64,000 bases of DNA from Flavobacterium zhairuonense (GTDB taxonomy: Bacteria; Bacteroidota; Bacteroidia; Flavobacteriales; Flavobacteriaceae). This document shows, piece by piece, positions 51,076 to 60,225 of this stretch (positions within the stretch are counted from its first letter, which is position 1; each line of letters begins with the position of its first letter). The notes under the pieces were generated by a model. The model was not told where the DNA came from. It worked only from the letters and a program-made list of their open reading frames with translations, and did no database searches. The translations under genes were made by a program, and so were the position numbers. The stretch is from assembly GCF_004352915.1 (NCBI RefSeq), contig NZ_SJSY01000075.1, positions 124,001 through 188,000 on the forward strand, written 5' to 3'.

Positions 51076-51393
51076 TTAATATTCTGGAGCCAATTCTAAT
51101 TCCAGTCCTTCCAAATCAGTTGTGATTGGAATCTGGCATCCTAAACGGCTATTTGATTTCACATAAAATGCTTCTGAAAGCATGGCTTCTTCTTCATCTC
51201 CCATTTCTGGCAAGGCAACATCATTCAGAACATAACATTGGCAAGAAGCGCACATCGCCATTCCGCCACAAGTTCCTTCAACAGGAAGTTCATATGCTTT
51301 GCATAATTCCATTATGTTCATTGCCATATCAGTAGGAGCCTGTAATTCATGAATAACTCCTTCTCGATCTTTAATCTTTATTAATACGTCCAT
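51076..51393 (-). CDS. [2Fe-2S] ferredoxin (adrenodoxin type)
   Basis: A 105-residue electron carrier. The cluster ligands are Cys42, Cys48 and Cys51 in GTCGGMAMCASCQCY (C-x5-C-x2-C) and Cys86 in RLGCQIPI. The spacing fits adrenodoxin/isc-type ferredoxins. Its location near the Nfu-like and Mrp-like genes on the same strand, all tied to Fe-S cluster handling, is notable, although a secreted-protein gene lies between them. The redox partner is unknown. Confidence 0.92.
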   Translation of the reverse strand: MDVLIKIKDREGVIHELQAPTDMAMNIMELCKAYELPVEGTCGGMAMCASCQCYVLNDVALPEMGDEEEAMLSEAFYVKSNSRLGCQIPITTDLEGLELELAPEY

Positions 51394-51450
51394 TTTAATT
51401 ATGGGAATTTTAATTTAGGATTTTATAACGTGAAAAAATCCTGGTTCAAT

Positions 51451-51933
51451 TTAACTTGTTGGTTTTAGGCTGAATGCATATTCTTTTTGAGTGTTCTCTT
51501 TAAGATGCATTTTTACACCCAGCATATTGCCACCTTTTTCAAGCAATGTTACAACTGCAATTACAGAATAATAATCTCTATCGCCTTGAAAGATTAATGT
51601 TCCTTCGTAAGTTGAATTTACAACTCCTTGCTTATCTGTTGTAACAGAAACTTTTCTAGGATGTGCAAATTCAGCTGTGCTGTATGTTGCTTTGTTGGCA
51701 AATTTTGCTTTTCCTTCGGCAAAATCATATAAAAAATCATAATTGCCAATTCTCAAACTTCCCTCTTCATTTGATGTATTCGTATTAAATACAATCTGAC
51801 CTGAAAACTTAAAATCTGACCATTCTTCAGATTCACTTACCCAAGCCTTGTCAACAATTAGAGTTTGTGCTTGCTGAGCATAATTTACAGATACAAAAAA
51901 CAACAATAAGAATAAAGTGTAATAGTGTTTCAT
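51451..51933 (-). CDS. Secreted protein of unknown function
   Basis: The 160-residue protein has a clear signal peptide (MKHYYTLFLLLFFVSVNYAQ) and a beta-rich mature part (DFKFSGQIVFNTNTSNEEGS, YEGTLIFQGDRDYYSVIAVV). No lipobox, no catalytic motif and no family that I recognise. Both neighbours on the same strand act in Fe-S chemistry, but a link is not supported by anything in this sequence. Confidence 0.7.
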   Translation of the reverse strand: MKHYYTLFLLLFFVSVNYAQQAQTLIVDKAWVSESEEWSDFKFSGQIVFNTNTSNEEGSLRIGNYDFLYDFAEGKAKFANKATYSTAEFAHPRKVSVTTDKQGVVNSTYEGTLIFQGDRDYYSVIAVVTLLEKGGNMLGVKMHLKENTQKEYAFSLKPTS

Positions 51934-52146
51934 AAATTTAAGATTTAGGGTTATTTTACAAAAATAAGTTAAATTAGTAAAAACAACGCAACTAAAACTC
52001 TTAAATCTTTATATTGTTTTTTGTCGAATTCGCAATATTTGATATGATTTTGAACATTTTCATTGAAAAATAAAAGAAAAACATTCAAAAGAAATATTAT
52101 TCTTGTTAATAATCAAAAATCATAAATGATTGCAAATTTTGATTTG

Positions 52147-52386
52147 CTACATTATGTTCACCACAGTTTCAATTTGTGGTGCATATTTTTTTATAGTAGT
52201 TTCAACGCCTGCTTTCAAAGTCATTTGATTAACGCTGCAGCTAATACAAGCGCCTTCAAGACGAACTTTGACATGCTTATCCTCATCGATAGAAATTAGC
52301 GTGATATCACCTCCATCAGATTTCAAAAAAGGCCTTATTTCATCTAAAGCCAATAAAACGTTATTTGTTAATTCTTCTGTTGTCAT
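52147..52386 (-). CDS. NifU C-terminal-like (Nfu) Fe-S scaffold protein
   Basis: A 79-residue protein that is just the Nfu domain: ALDEIRPFLKSDGGDITLIS, then EGACISCSVNQMTLKAGVET with the CxxC (Cys47, Cys50) that carries a transient Fe-S cluster. It lies downstream of the Mrp-type ATPase gene on the same strand, separated by a repeat, so both probably deliver Fe-S clusters to client proteins. Confidence 0.92.
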   Translation of the reverse strand: MTTEELTNNVLLALDEIRPFLKSDGGDITLISIDEDKHVKVRLEGACISCSVNQMTLKAGVETTIKKYAPQIETVVNIM

Positions 52387-52392
52387 AATATT

Positions 52393-52470
52393 AATGTGTC
52401 AATTAGAAAATGTGTCAATTAGAAAATTTAATTCATTATCTAATTGGCACATTATCTCATTATCTAATTA
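52393..52470. repeat. Direct and inverted repeat between the Mrp and Nfu genes
   Basis: AATGTGTCAATTAGAAAA occurs twice in tandem, and its complement (ATTATCTAATTGGCACATT) occurs once with a second partial copy, so hairpins of 17 of 19 pairs are possible. It overlaps the last codon of the Mrp-type gene. Confidence 0.7.
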
Positions 52471-53595
52471 TTTTTTCACTGCAGAGCATCCAGCCATCGT
52501 TGTAATTTTAATGGCTTCAGTTGCTGGCAAGCTTTCGTTTCTGTTTACAGTTTCTTGTACAACATTTCGAGTGATTTCTTCAAAAACAGATTCGATTACT
52601 GAAGCTGTTTGCAAAGCTGCTGGACGACCGTAATCTCCTGCTTCACGAATAGATTGTACGATTGGAACTTCACCTAAAAATGGAACATCTAGGTCGGCAG
52701 CAAGATTTTTTGCTCCTTCTTGTCCAAAAATATAATATTTGTTGTTTGGTAATTCTTCTGGTGTAAAGTATGCCATGTTTTCAACAATTCCTAAAACCGG
52801 AACATTGATATTGTCTTGCATGAACATTGCTACTCCTTTTTTAGCGTCAGCAAGTGCAACAGCTTGAGGCGTACTTACTACAACCGCACCAGTTATTGGA
52901 AGCGATTGCATGATCGAAAGGTGAATGTCTCCTGTTCCTGGAGGCAAATCTAAAAGCATGAAATCAAGTTCTCCCCAATCTGCATCAAAAAGCATTTGAT
53001 TTAACGCTTTTGCGGCCATTGGACCTCTCCAGATTACAGCTTGGCTTGGTGCTGTAAAAAATCCAATAGAAAGTATTTTGATTTCATAACTTTCAATTGG
53101 TTTCATTTTTGATTTTCCGTCAACTGTAGTCGAAATTGGTTTTTCGTTTTCAACATCAAACATAATAGGCATCGAAGGTCCGTAGATATCAGCATCTAAA
53201 ATACCAACTTTGAATCCCATTTTTGCAAGAGTTACAGCAAGGTTTGCAGTAACAGTTGATTTTCCAACTCCTCCTTTTCCAGAAGCAACGGCAATAATAT
53301 TTTTGATTCCTGGAATAGCACGACCTTTGATTTCGACTTTTTCAGGAACTTCAACTTTAATATTTACTTTGATTTTTGCATCAGCAGAGATTAAGTCATG
53401 GATTGTTTTTTTAACATCGTCTTCTGCTCTTTTTTTGATGTGCATTGCTGGAGTGTGAAGTACTAAATCTACTACAACTTCATCGCCAAATGTAATAACG
53501 TTGGCAACGGCGCCGCTTTCCACCATATTTTTACCTTCTCCTGCTATAGTGATAGTTTCTAGAGCCTTAAGGATTTCTTTTCTATCTAATTTCAT
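52468..53595 (-). CDS. Mrp/NBP35-type Fe-S carrier ATPase
   Basis: The 375-residue protein has an N-terminal DUF59/MIP18-like domain (LDRKEILKALETITIAGEGK, to about 95) and a P-loop ATPase with the deviant Walker A GKGGVGKSTVTANLAV, VGILDADIYGPSMPIMFDVE and LLDLPPGTGDIHLSIMQ. It carries or inserts [4Fe-4S] clusters. The usual C-terminal CxxC is not obvious: only MAGCSAVKK is seen, so the bridging cluster site may use other cysteines or the protein may be a variant. A TATCTTTG element lies upstream (53667-53674). Confidence 0.9.
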   Translation of the reverse strand: MKLDRKEILKALETITIAGEGKNMVESGAVANVITFGDEVVVDLVLHTPAMHIKKRAEDDVKKTIHDLISADAKIKVNIKVEVPEKVEIKGRAIPGIKNIIAVASGKGGVGKSTVTANLAVTLAKMGFKVGILDADIYGPSMPIMFDVENEKPISTTVDGKSKMKPIESYEIKILSIGFFTAPSQAVIWRGPMAAKALNQMLFDADWGELDFMLLDLPPGTGDIHLSIMQSLPITGAVVVSTPQAVALADAKKGVAMFMQDNINVPVLGIVENMAYFTPEELPNNKYYIFGQEGAKNLAADLDVPFLGEVPIVQSIREAGDYGRPAALQTASVIESVFEEITRNVVQETVNRNESLPATEAIKITTMAGCSAVKK

Positions 53596-53666
53596 TTTTA
53601 ATGTAATTGTTTTCTATTGATGAAACTTGTTTAGATACTATATTTATTTAAACTTGTTTCAGAGTG

Positions 53667-53674
53667 CAAAGATA
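53667..53674 (-). promoter_or_regulatory. -7 promoter element of the Mrp-type gene
   Basis: The minus strand reads TATCTTTG, a full match to TAnnTTTG, about 72 nt before the ATG at 53595. No TTG at -33. The remaining gap to 53834 shows nothing else. Confidence 0.45.
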
Positions 53675-53833
53675 ACAGATTAAGTTCGGATTCTTACTTT
53701 TTTTGAATCGTATTTATTGATATTGAAATTATTCAAAATGATGATGTTGTATTTTTTTTAAGCGATTTTAAAATGAAGAAACAAAAAGAAGTAATTTTTT
53801 GACTAAAGAAAAGTAAAATTTAAGCTTAAAATT

Positions 53834-53874
53834 GAAAAAAAGAAACCCGCCAAGATTCTGATTTGGCGGGTTTC
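53834..53874 (-). terminator. Intrinsic terminator of the efflux operon
   Basis: A hairpin GAAACCCGCCAA/TTGGCGGGTTTC with a T7-type run on the minus strand, 22 nt after the permease stop codon. Confidence 0.88.
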
Positions 53875-53895
53875 CTAAAAAAAATGGTCTACAAG

Positions 53896-56328
53896 TTATT
53901 CGTATTTTAAATATTTCAAAACATCAATTTTAGTTACTTGATAGGCTTTTGTCAAGACAATCAGCAAAGTAAAAAACAGTAATGAAACTAATGCGATTGA
54001 AAATGGCAAAGTCGAAATGTTTATTCTGAATGCATAATCTTCAAGCCATTTTTGTAATAAAATATAAGCTGGAACAATTCCGATTCCAAATCCAAGCAAA
54101 CAGAACAAGATATATTGTTTTGATAATTCTTTCAACAAAATATCAGTTTCTGCACCTAAGGTTTTTCTGATTGCAATTTCTTTCAATCTTCTCTCCATCG
54201 AAAATGATGCCAAAGCGAATAATCCGAATACAGCAATTATGATTACAACTAAATTTAAGATGAAAAACAAGTTCTTTTGCTTGATTTGTTCTTGATATGT
54301 TCTTGCAAATCCCTTATTAACAAATTCATATTCGAAAGGATAATCTGGATTTACATTTTTTGCCCAATATGTTTTTAATTTTTCTAATGTTTCAGTCAAA
54401 TTATTTGGAGAAACCTTTACAAAAACGTTGTTGAAGTTGTTCCATCCCAAAGTTTTGATGTTTACAAAAACCATTGGAGGAACTTTATTTTGTAAACCCG
54501 TAATGTGAAAATCTTTTACAACGCCCACAATTTTGAATTTCAAATTACCGCTGTCGTTTTTAGACCAACCCGAGGTAATTATTGTGTTTATTGGGTTTTT
54601 TAAATTTAAAGTTTTAGCCAATGTTTCATTAATAAGCATGCTGCTTACGGTGTCTGAAGCAAATTTTGGAGATAAATCACGACCTTCAACGATTTTGATT
54701 TTCATCATTTCAAGAAAGCCAAAATCCATTTCTACATTTCGAGGTTGCACGAAAATGCCATTATGTGTGAATCCAGAGCTAGAATTTGTACTGCCTCCAA
54801 AACTTCCTGCAAAAGTAGAAACATCAACAACTCCAGGAATTTTTTTGATTTCGGGTTTATCAACGCCATATTGTTGTGTTCTTTTTTGTCTGTCTGGTTT
54901 GTTGTACGGAATCGAAATTACTTGATCGCCACTAAAGCCAAGATCTTTGTTCATCATATAATTTACCTGCGAATTGACAATCAAAGCGCCAATGATAAAA
55001 AACGCCGCAATTCCGAATTGAAAAATAAGCATCGAGTTACGAATCCAAATTCCGCTTTTGCTTCTTGAAAAATTACCTTTCAATACTTTTAAAGTCTCGA
55101 AATTTGAAATGTAAATGGCTGGGAAAATACCTGCAAGAATGATTACTAATCCAAAAATCATAATAAGTTGCAGGTAAAATTCGCTCCCATTCATGGTTAA
55201 AGTCTTCTTCAAAAATGTATTATAATACGGCAACGAAAGTTCTACTATTGCAAGTGCAAACACTATGGCAAGTACAACAATTATGGCTGTTTCAAATATA
55301 AATTGAGTGATAATCTGGTTTTTGGTAGCACCCACAATCTTGCGCACACCAACTTCTTTAGCACGTTTGATTGCCGATGCAGTCGCTAGATTGATGTAGT
55401 TTACCAATGATAAAACCAAAATCAAAATAGATAAACCAGCCATGATGTAAAGCAGTTTTAAATTCCCAACACCTTCTGGGAAGTTTTGTCCTGCTGAACT
55501 TTTTGTTCCGTGCAAACGTGACATTTGCAATTGGTCTAAAATAACAGTGATTTCGCCATTTTCTTTTACATATTGTTCTGGAGTTTGGCCATTTTCTTTA
55601 GCATCTTTTAAAGTTCGGTTTACATAATTTACGTTTTGCATTTTCTTTAAAACAGCAACAGGATCAGCATCTTTTTTGATTTTTACCAATAAACCGTAAT
55701 TGAAATTTCCCCAGCTGTTAATGTCGTTTTCGCGTTTTACACCGCTAAAAACATAATTTGGCTCCATTGATGAAGGTTTAGTAATGCGATAAACTGATTT
55801 TACAGTATAGGCATTTGTGCCATAAGTGATCGATTTGCCAATTGGGTCTTCGTTCTTAAAAATCAATTTTGCTTGATCTTCGGAAATTGCAACGCTGTTT
55901 TTTTCTTTTAAGATATTGGTTTTAGCTCCGTTCAAAATTTCAAAAGGGAAAAAATCAAAGAAACTTTCATCGCTTACGGTAATCTTTTTGGCCATTAATT
56001 TTTGACCTTGATATTTGATAATATCTTCGTCATACCAAGTGTTGAAAAAACATATTTTTTCGATTTCTGGAATTGTCGCTTTGCAGGTTTCTCCAAACGG
56101 AATCGAGTTTGATCCCCAAGTATCGCCTGTTGCACCAATTTTATTCAGTACCATATAAGCATTTTCTTTGTTTGGATTCCATTGGTCGTATGAATGTTCA
56201 TTATTCCAATATAAAATCGCAAAGATTACGCTGGCAATCCCAATGCTTAATCCTAAAACATTTAAAAACGAAAACAATTTGCTTTGCTTTAAATGATATA
56301 TAAATATTTTAAACCAGTTAAAAATCAT
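53896..56328 (-). CDS. MacB-like ABC transporter permease
   Basis: The 810-residue protein has the FtsX/MacB architecture of Bacteroidota. One helix near the N-terminus (SKLFSFLNVLGLSIGIASVI), a large periplasmic MacB core domain, three helices at about 290-415 (with EVGVRKIVGATKNQI), a second helix-and-domain repeat, and a final three-helix block with LKEIAIRKTLGAET. Such permeases act in efflux or lipoprotein-type extraction and work with the ATPase encoded at 56455-57162. It is the last gene of the operon. Confidence 0.92.
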   Translation of the reverse strand: MIFNWFKIFIYHLKQSKLFSFLNVLGLSIGIASVIFAILYWNNEHSYDQWNPNKENAYMVLNKIGATGDTWGSNSIPFGETCKATIPEIEKICFFNTWYDEDIIKYQGQKLMAKKITVSDESFFDFFPFEILNGAKTNILKEKNSVAISEDQAKLIFKNEDPIGKSITYGTNAYTVKSVYRITKPSSMEPNYVFSGVKRENDINSWGNFNYGLLVKIKKDADPVAVLKKMQNVNYVNRTLKDAKENGQTPEQYVKENGEITVILDQLQMSRLHGTKSSAGQNFPEGVGNLKLLYIMAGLSILILVLSLVNYINLATASAIKRAKEVGVRKIVGATKNQIITQFIFETAIIVVLAIVFALAIVELSLPYYNTFLKKTLTMNGSEFYLQLIMIFGLVIILAGIFPAIYISNFETLKVLKGNFSRSKSGIWIRNSMLIFQFGIAAFFIIGALIVNSQVNYMMNKDLGFSGDQVISIPYNKPDRQKRTQQYGVDKPEIKKIPGVVDVSTFAGSFGGSTNSSSGFTHNGIFVQPRNVEMDFGFLEMMKIKIVEGRDLSPKFASDTVSSMLINETLAKTLNLKNPINTIITSGWSKNDSGNLKFKIVGVVKDFHITGLQNKVPPMVFVNIKTLGWNNFNNVFVKVSPNNLTETLEKLKTYWAKNVNPDYPFEYEFVNKGFARTYQEQIKQKNLFFILNLVVIIIAVFGLFALASFSMERRLKEIAIRKTLGAETDILLKELSKQYILFCLLGFGIGIVPAYILLQKWLEDYAFRINISTLPFSIALVSLLFFTLLIVLTKAYQVTKIDVLKYLKYE

Positions 56329-56454
56329 GGTGGTATGTTTTGTAGTTATTTAGGTTTTATAACCCGATTAGTTTTTTAAATCAAAGCCCATATTTTGCAG
56401 ACAAATTCTACCAGAATTACGATTGCTGCTACGATAAATTTTACCATCATTTCC

Positions 56455-57162
56455 TTATTTAGCGTCCATAAAAACATCTACATTTCTCTGGTTTAATTTT
56501 TCAGAGAATATCACACCGTCTTTCATATGAATGGTTCTTTGTGAGAACGAAGCATCATAATCAGAGTGGGTTACCATCAAAATTGTTGCGCCTTTTGCGT
56601 GCAAATCGGTTAAAAGTTCCATTACTTCGTTACCGTTTTTACTGTCTAAGTTTCCTGTTGGCTCATCGGCAAGAATGATTTTTGGATCATTTACCAAAGC
56701 TCTTGCAACGGCAACTCTTTGTTGCTGACCTCCCGAAAGCTGTTGCGGGAAATGTTTCAAACGGTGCGAAATATTTAGTTTCTCAGCAATAGCTTCAATT
56801 TTTTGTTTTCTTTCTGATGCTTTTACATTGTTGTAAAGCAAAGGCAATTCAATATTATCGTAAACAGAAAGCTCGTCGATCAAATTGAAATTCTGAAAAA
56901 TGAATCCGATATTTTCCTTGCGAACCTGCGCTCTTCCTTTTTCTTTAAGACCAATCATTTCTTGGTCTAATAATTTATAACTTCCATCAGTAGCGCTGTC
57001 TAAAAGCCCGATGATGTTTAATAAAGTCGATTTTCCACAACCTGACGGCCCCATGATAGTTAAAAAGTCCCCTTTTTTAATTTCTAAAGAAATACCGCTC
57101 AATGCTGATGTTTCTACTTCTTCTGTTCTAAAAACTTTGGTTAAATTTTGAATTGTTATCAT
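56455..57162 (-). CDS. ABC transporter ATP-binding protein (LolD/MacB type)
   Basis: A 235-residue ATPase. Walker A is GPSGCGKST, the Q-loop region is NIGFIFQNFNLIDELSVYDN, the signature is LSGGQQQRVAVARAL, Walker B is IILADEPTGNLDS and the switch His is in LMVTHSD. It matches the MacB-type ATPases that pair with FtsX-like permeases. It is cotranscribed with the adaptor upstream (144-nt gap containing a small tandem repeat) and the permease downstream. Confidence 0.95.
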   Translation of the reverse strand: MITIQNLTKVFRTEEVETSALSGISLEIKKGDFLTIMGPSGCGKSTLLNIIGLLDSATDGSYKLLDQEMIGLKEKGRAQVRKENIGFIFQNFNLIDELSVYDNIELPLLYNNVKASERKQKIEAIAEKLNISHRLKHFPQQLSGGQQQRVAVARALVNDPKIILADEPTGNLDSKNGNEVMELLTDLHAKGATILMVTHSDYDASFSQRTIHMKDGVIFSEKLNQRNVDVFMDAK

Positions 57163-57222
57163 TTTTTGTAAAGGTGTTAATGTTGTTAATTACGTTTTTT
57201 GATTGATGATTGAAACTTTTAT

Positions 57223-57262
57223 AATTGTGAATTATTAATTGTGAATTGTGAATTGTGAATTG
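57223..57262. repeat. Short tandem repeat of ATTGTGA
   Basis: The 7-bp word AATTGTG recurs four to five times between the adaptor and ATPase genes. Unequal copy number between strains is likely for such a repeat. It has no spacer sequences, so it is not CRISPR-like. Confidence 0.7.
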
Positions 57263-57306
57263 AAAAACTGTAAACTGTGACTGAAAACTGACTACTAAAT
57301 ACCTGA

Positions 57307-58554
57307 TCACTGACCACTACTAATAGAAAGTTCTTCAATGTCCTTGTAATCTGTATACGATGAAGTAACTACAGATTCGCCTTCTTTTAATCCTTCAAGA
57401 ACTTCATAATACGAAGGGTTTTCTCTTCCTAGTTTTATATTTCTTCTTTCGGCTTTATTTCCTTTTACCACAAAAATCCATTTTCCTGCAGTTTCTTGAT
57501 TGAAGCTTCCTTTTGGCAGAACCAATATTTTATTTCTTTCAGATAAAATTAGTTTTACTCCAAAACTAAGTCCGTCTTGCAACACAATATTTTCTTTTGA
57601 TGTAAAAGCCAATTCTACTGTGAAATGTCCGTTTTTAACTTCCGGAATTACTTTGGTCACAATAACTTCAAGGTTTTCTCCTTTAAATTCTACTTGACCT
57701 TTTAAACCTTCGCGTACTTTCTCCAAATAAAATTCATCAACATCGGCAGCGAGTTTGTAACCGCGTTTTGAATCGATTTTCCCTATGCTTTGACCTGCCT
57801 GAAAATTTTGTCCTAAGACCGCTTCAAATGATGTCAATCGGCCAGATTCTGGAGCAGTGATCAAGAAATTCTTTTTATTGTTTCTCAAAATATCCAAACT
57901 TTTTTCCATTGTCTGAATCGAGCGGTTGATTTGAGAAATCTGAACTTGATTGGATTGTTTTTCTTTCTGAATACTTTGTTGAATCGTTCTTTTTCGTTCT
58001 TCCTGAAAACGCAGGCTTTCTTTAAAAGTGTTCCAGTCATTTTTCGAAATCACATCTTTATCATACAGTTTCGAATTCATGTCGTACAATCTTTTTGCAT
58101 CATTATAATCGTGTTCAATCAAAACTAAATCTTTGTTCAAATTCAATTCTTGATTTCTGATGTTCAGTTTTCCGGTATTCAAATTATTGATTTGCTCAAT
58201 AATTGCAGTTTCTTGAGTCAAGTAATTCAGCTCTGTATTTGGGTTGTATAAACGAGCAAGTGATTGTCCTTTGGTAACCATTGCGCCATTTTCAACAAAA
58301 ATCTCTTTTACAGATCCTCCTTCTGTAACGTTTACAAGCATCACGTTCAAAGGTTCGACTTTTGCTTGAAAAACCACAAAATCTTCAAAAAAAGCTTTTT
58401 CAACTTTTTGAACTGAAATTTCTTCGGCTTTTACATTCAAGCTTCTTTTGGTATTAAAAGAAAAAAAGATGATTGCGCCCAAGGCTAAAAAAACTCCAAT
58501 TGCTATTGTGAGATATCTAAATTTTCTATTTTTACGAGGAATTACCTTGTCCAT
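57307..58554 (-). CDS. HlyD/RND-type periplasmic adaptor subunit
   Basis: The 415-residue protein has an N-terminal membrane anchor (YLTIAIGVFLALGAIIFFSF), a lipoyl half (LVNVTEGGSVKEIFVENGAM), a long coiled-coil hairpin (about 105-225), the second lipoyl half (ITAPESGRLTSFEAVLGQNF) and beta-barrel and membrane-proximal domains (ILVLPKGSFNQ, GKWIFVVKGNKAERR). It is the first gene of the efflux operon and links the MacB-like transporter to an outer-membrane channel, which is not encoded here. Confidence 0.9.
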   Translation of the reverse strand: MDKVIPRKNRKFRYLTIAIGVFLALGAIIFFSFNTKRSLNVKAEEISVQKVEKAFFEDFVVFQAKVEPLNVMLVNVTEGGSVKEIFVENGAMVTKGQSLARLYNPNTELNYLTQETAIIEQINNLNTGKLNIRNQELNLNKDLVLIEHDYNDAKRLYDMNSKLYDKDVISKNDWNTFKESLRFQEERKRTIQQSIQKEKQSNQVQISQINRSIQTMEKSLDILRNNKKNFLITAPESGRLTSFEAVLGQNFQAGQSIGKIDSKRGYKLAADVDEFYLEKVREGLKGQVEFKGENLEVIVTKVIPEVKNGHFTVELAFTSKENIVLQDGLSFGVKLILSERNKILVLPKGSFNQETAGKWIFVVKGNKAERRNIKLGRENPSYYEVLEGLKEGESVVTSSYTDYKDIEELSISSGQ

Positions 58555-58583
58555 TTTTTTAATATTTTACTGATAATCAATAG

Positions 58584-58598
58584 GTAAATACTGTGCCA
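58584..58598 (-). promoter_or_regulatory. Candidate sigma-54 promoter of the efflux operon
   Basis: The minus strand reads TGGCAC, five nt, TTAC. The consensus is TGGCAC-N5-TTGC, so the -24 box is perfect and the -12 box has one change (G to A). It lies about 30 nt before the adaptor ATG, leaving a leader of about 18 nt. The divergent gene encodes a sigma-54-type activator, which supports this reading. Confidence 0.55.
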
Positions 58599-58662
58599 TA
58601 AAATTTATTATTTGTAAAGTATTGATTTTAAAGAAGCTTTAAAAACCACTTAAAAAAAGTAG

Positions 58663-58700
58663 TGTTCGATAATGAACAGTTGACCGTTCAAAATCGGACA
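58663..58700. promoter_or_regulatory. Candidate activator-binding sites between the divergent genes
   Basis: Two adjacent imperfect palindromes: TGTTC-N6-GAACA (58663-58678) and TGACCG-N8-CGGACA (58681-58700). They lie about 65-110 bp upstream of the candidate sigma-54 promoter and just before the regulator's own ATG, where an NtrC-type regulator would bind to activate the efflux genes and possibly control itself. Confidence 0.45.
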
Positions 58701-58711
58701 AAAAAATCAAC

Positions 58712-60067
58712 ATGAGAAAAAAACAAGCTCAAATATTAATTGTTGACGATCAGGAAGAAATTCTTTTTTCGGCAAAAATGATTCTGAAAAAATATTTTGA
58801 AACCATTTTTACCACCAGCAGTCCGAAGCAAATTATTTCAATTTTGAATGAAAATGAAATAAATGTGGTTTTGCTCGATATGAATTACCGAATTGGTTTT
58901 GAAGATGGGCGCGAAGGAATTCATTGGCTAAAAGAAATCAAAACACTTTCTCCCAATACCATTGTGATTTTAATGACAGCTTTTGGGAAAATCGATACCG
59001 CAGTCGAAGGGATTAAAATGGGTGCTTTTGATTATGTTTTGAAACCTTGGAATAACGAAAAATTGCTCGAAATAATTGATAAGGCTGTCGCCGAAAGCCG
59101 AAAAAATAGTAAAAAGCCAATTGTTGAAAAAGTTGAAAAAAGATATTTTGTTGGAACTTCTCAAAAAATAAAACAAGCGTATTCAATTGCCGAAAGAGTG
59201 GCAAAAACCGATGCTAATGTTTTGATTTTAGGCGAAAATGGAACCGGAAAATATGTTTTTGCTGAGTTTATTCATCAAAATTCAGAAAGAAAAAACGAGC
59301 CTTTTGTGCATGTTGATTTAGGTTCTTTGAGCGATAATTTATTCGAAAGTGAACTTTTTGGATACGTAAAAGGCGCGTTTACCGATGCTAAAACCGATAC
59401 TCCAGGACGATTTGAAAATGCACAAAACGGAACTATTTTCTTGGATGAAATAGGTAATATTCCGCTTCATTTACAATCGAAATTATTGCACGTTTTACAG
59501 ACAAAGACAGTGACACGTTTGGGCGAAAGCAAAGCAAGACCTTTGAATGTTCGAATTATTTCGGCAACTAATAATGATATTAAAACCGAAGTAAAGAATA
59601 AAGCTTTTCGTGAAGATTTGTTGTACCGAATTAATACGATGGAAATTAATTTGCCTCCCTTACGCGAACGAAAAGAAGACATTGTTCCGATGGCAAATTT
59701 TGTTTTGGAGCAAATTGCCGAAAAATACAATCATAGTCCCGAAACTTCGGGATGGCGTTTTGAAGAAAATGCGGCACCATATTTAGAAAAATATCCGTGG
59801 AAAGGAAATGTTCGGGAAATGGAAAACAAGATTGAACGCGCCTTGATTTTGGCTGATAATAACACGATTTCTGTTCATGATCTGGATATTTTAGATTTTG
59901 AAGAAATTCACGAAAACGATGAAAACCCATTATCTGAATTGGAAAAAACAGCGATCGAAAAAGCACTTTTTAAACATCATGGAAATATCTCAAAAACTGC
60001 TGAAGAATTAGGGTTGTCAAGAGCGGCCTTGTATAGAAGAATTGAGAAATACGATCTAAAAAATTAA
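58712..60067 (+). CDS. Sigma-54-dependent response regulator (NtrC type)
   Basis: The 451-residue protein has a receiver domain (ILIVDDQEEILFSAKMILKK, phospho-acceptor Asp56 in VVLLDMNY), a sigma-54 AAA+ domain (Walker A GENGTGKYVFAEF, FESELFGYVKGAFTDA, Walker B GTIFLDEIGN, R-finger region FREDLLYRINTMEINLPPLR) and a Fis-type HTH (GNISKTAEELGLSRAALYRR). The sigma-54 contact loop reads GAFTDA instead of GAFTGA. It is divergent from the efflux operon and is followed by its kinase gene, a typical two-component module. Confidence 0.93.
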   Translation: MRKKQAQILIVDDQEEILFSAKMILKKYFETIFTTSSPKQIISILNENEINVVLLDMNYRIGFEDGREGIHWLKEIKTLSPNTIVILMTAFGKIDTAVEGIKMGAFDYVLKPWNNEKLLEIIDKAVAESRKNSKKPIVEKVEKRYFVGTSQKIKQAYSIAERVAKTDANVLILGENGTGKYVFAEFIHQNSERKNEPFVHVDLGSLSDNLFESELFGYVKGAFTDAKTDTPGRFENAQNGTIFLDEIGNIPLHLQSKLLHVLQTKTVTRLGESKARPLNVRIISATNNDIKTEVKNKAFREDLLYRINTMEINLPPLRERKEDIVPMANFVLEQIAEKYNHSPETSGWRFEENAAPYLEKYPWKGNVREMENKIERALILADNNTISVHDLDILDFEEIHENDENPLSELEKTAIEKALFKHHGNISKTAEELGLSRAALYRRIEKYDLKN

Positions 60068-60082
60068 GGTAAAAGCATTAAT

Positions 60083-60195
60083 TTAACCGCAAAGCACGAA
60101 AAGTAATTTTTTGTAGTGTTTGTAATTGCTTTATTAAGTTCGCAAAGCTATATGTAGCGTTCCTTGCGTAAAATTCTTGCGACCTTTGCGGTTAG
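60083..60195. repeat. Palindromic repeat, ACCGCAAAG family (copy 2)
   Basis: TTAACCGCAAAGCACGAAAA at the left and GACCTTTGCGGTTAG at the right form the outer arms; GCAAAGC/GCGTTCCTTGCG words lie inside. It is related to 41401-41580 and lies between the cotranscribed regulator and kinase genes. Confidence 0.75.
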
Positions 60196-60225
60196 ATTTT
60201 CACCAGCATAAAAAAAATAAATACA

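Noticed and set aside
57223..57262. CRISPR-like repeat array
   Set aside because: Units are seven bp with no spacers and no cas genes nearby; it is a simple tandem repeat.
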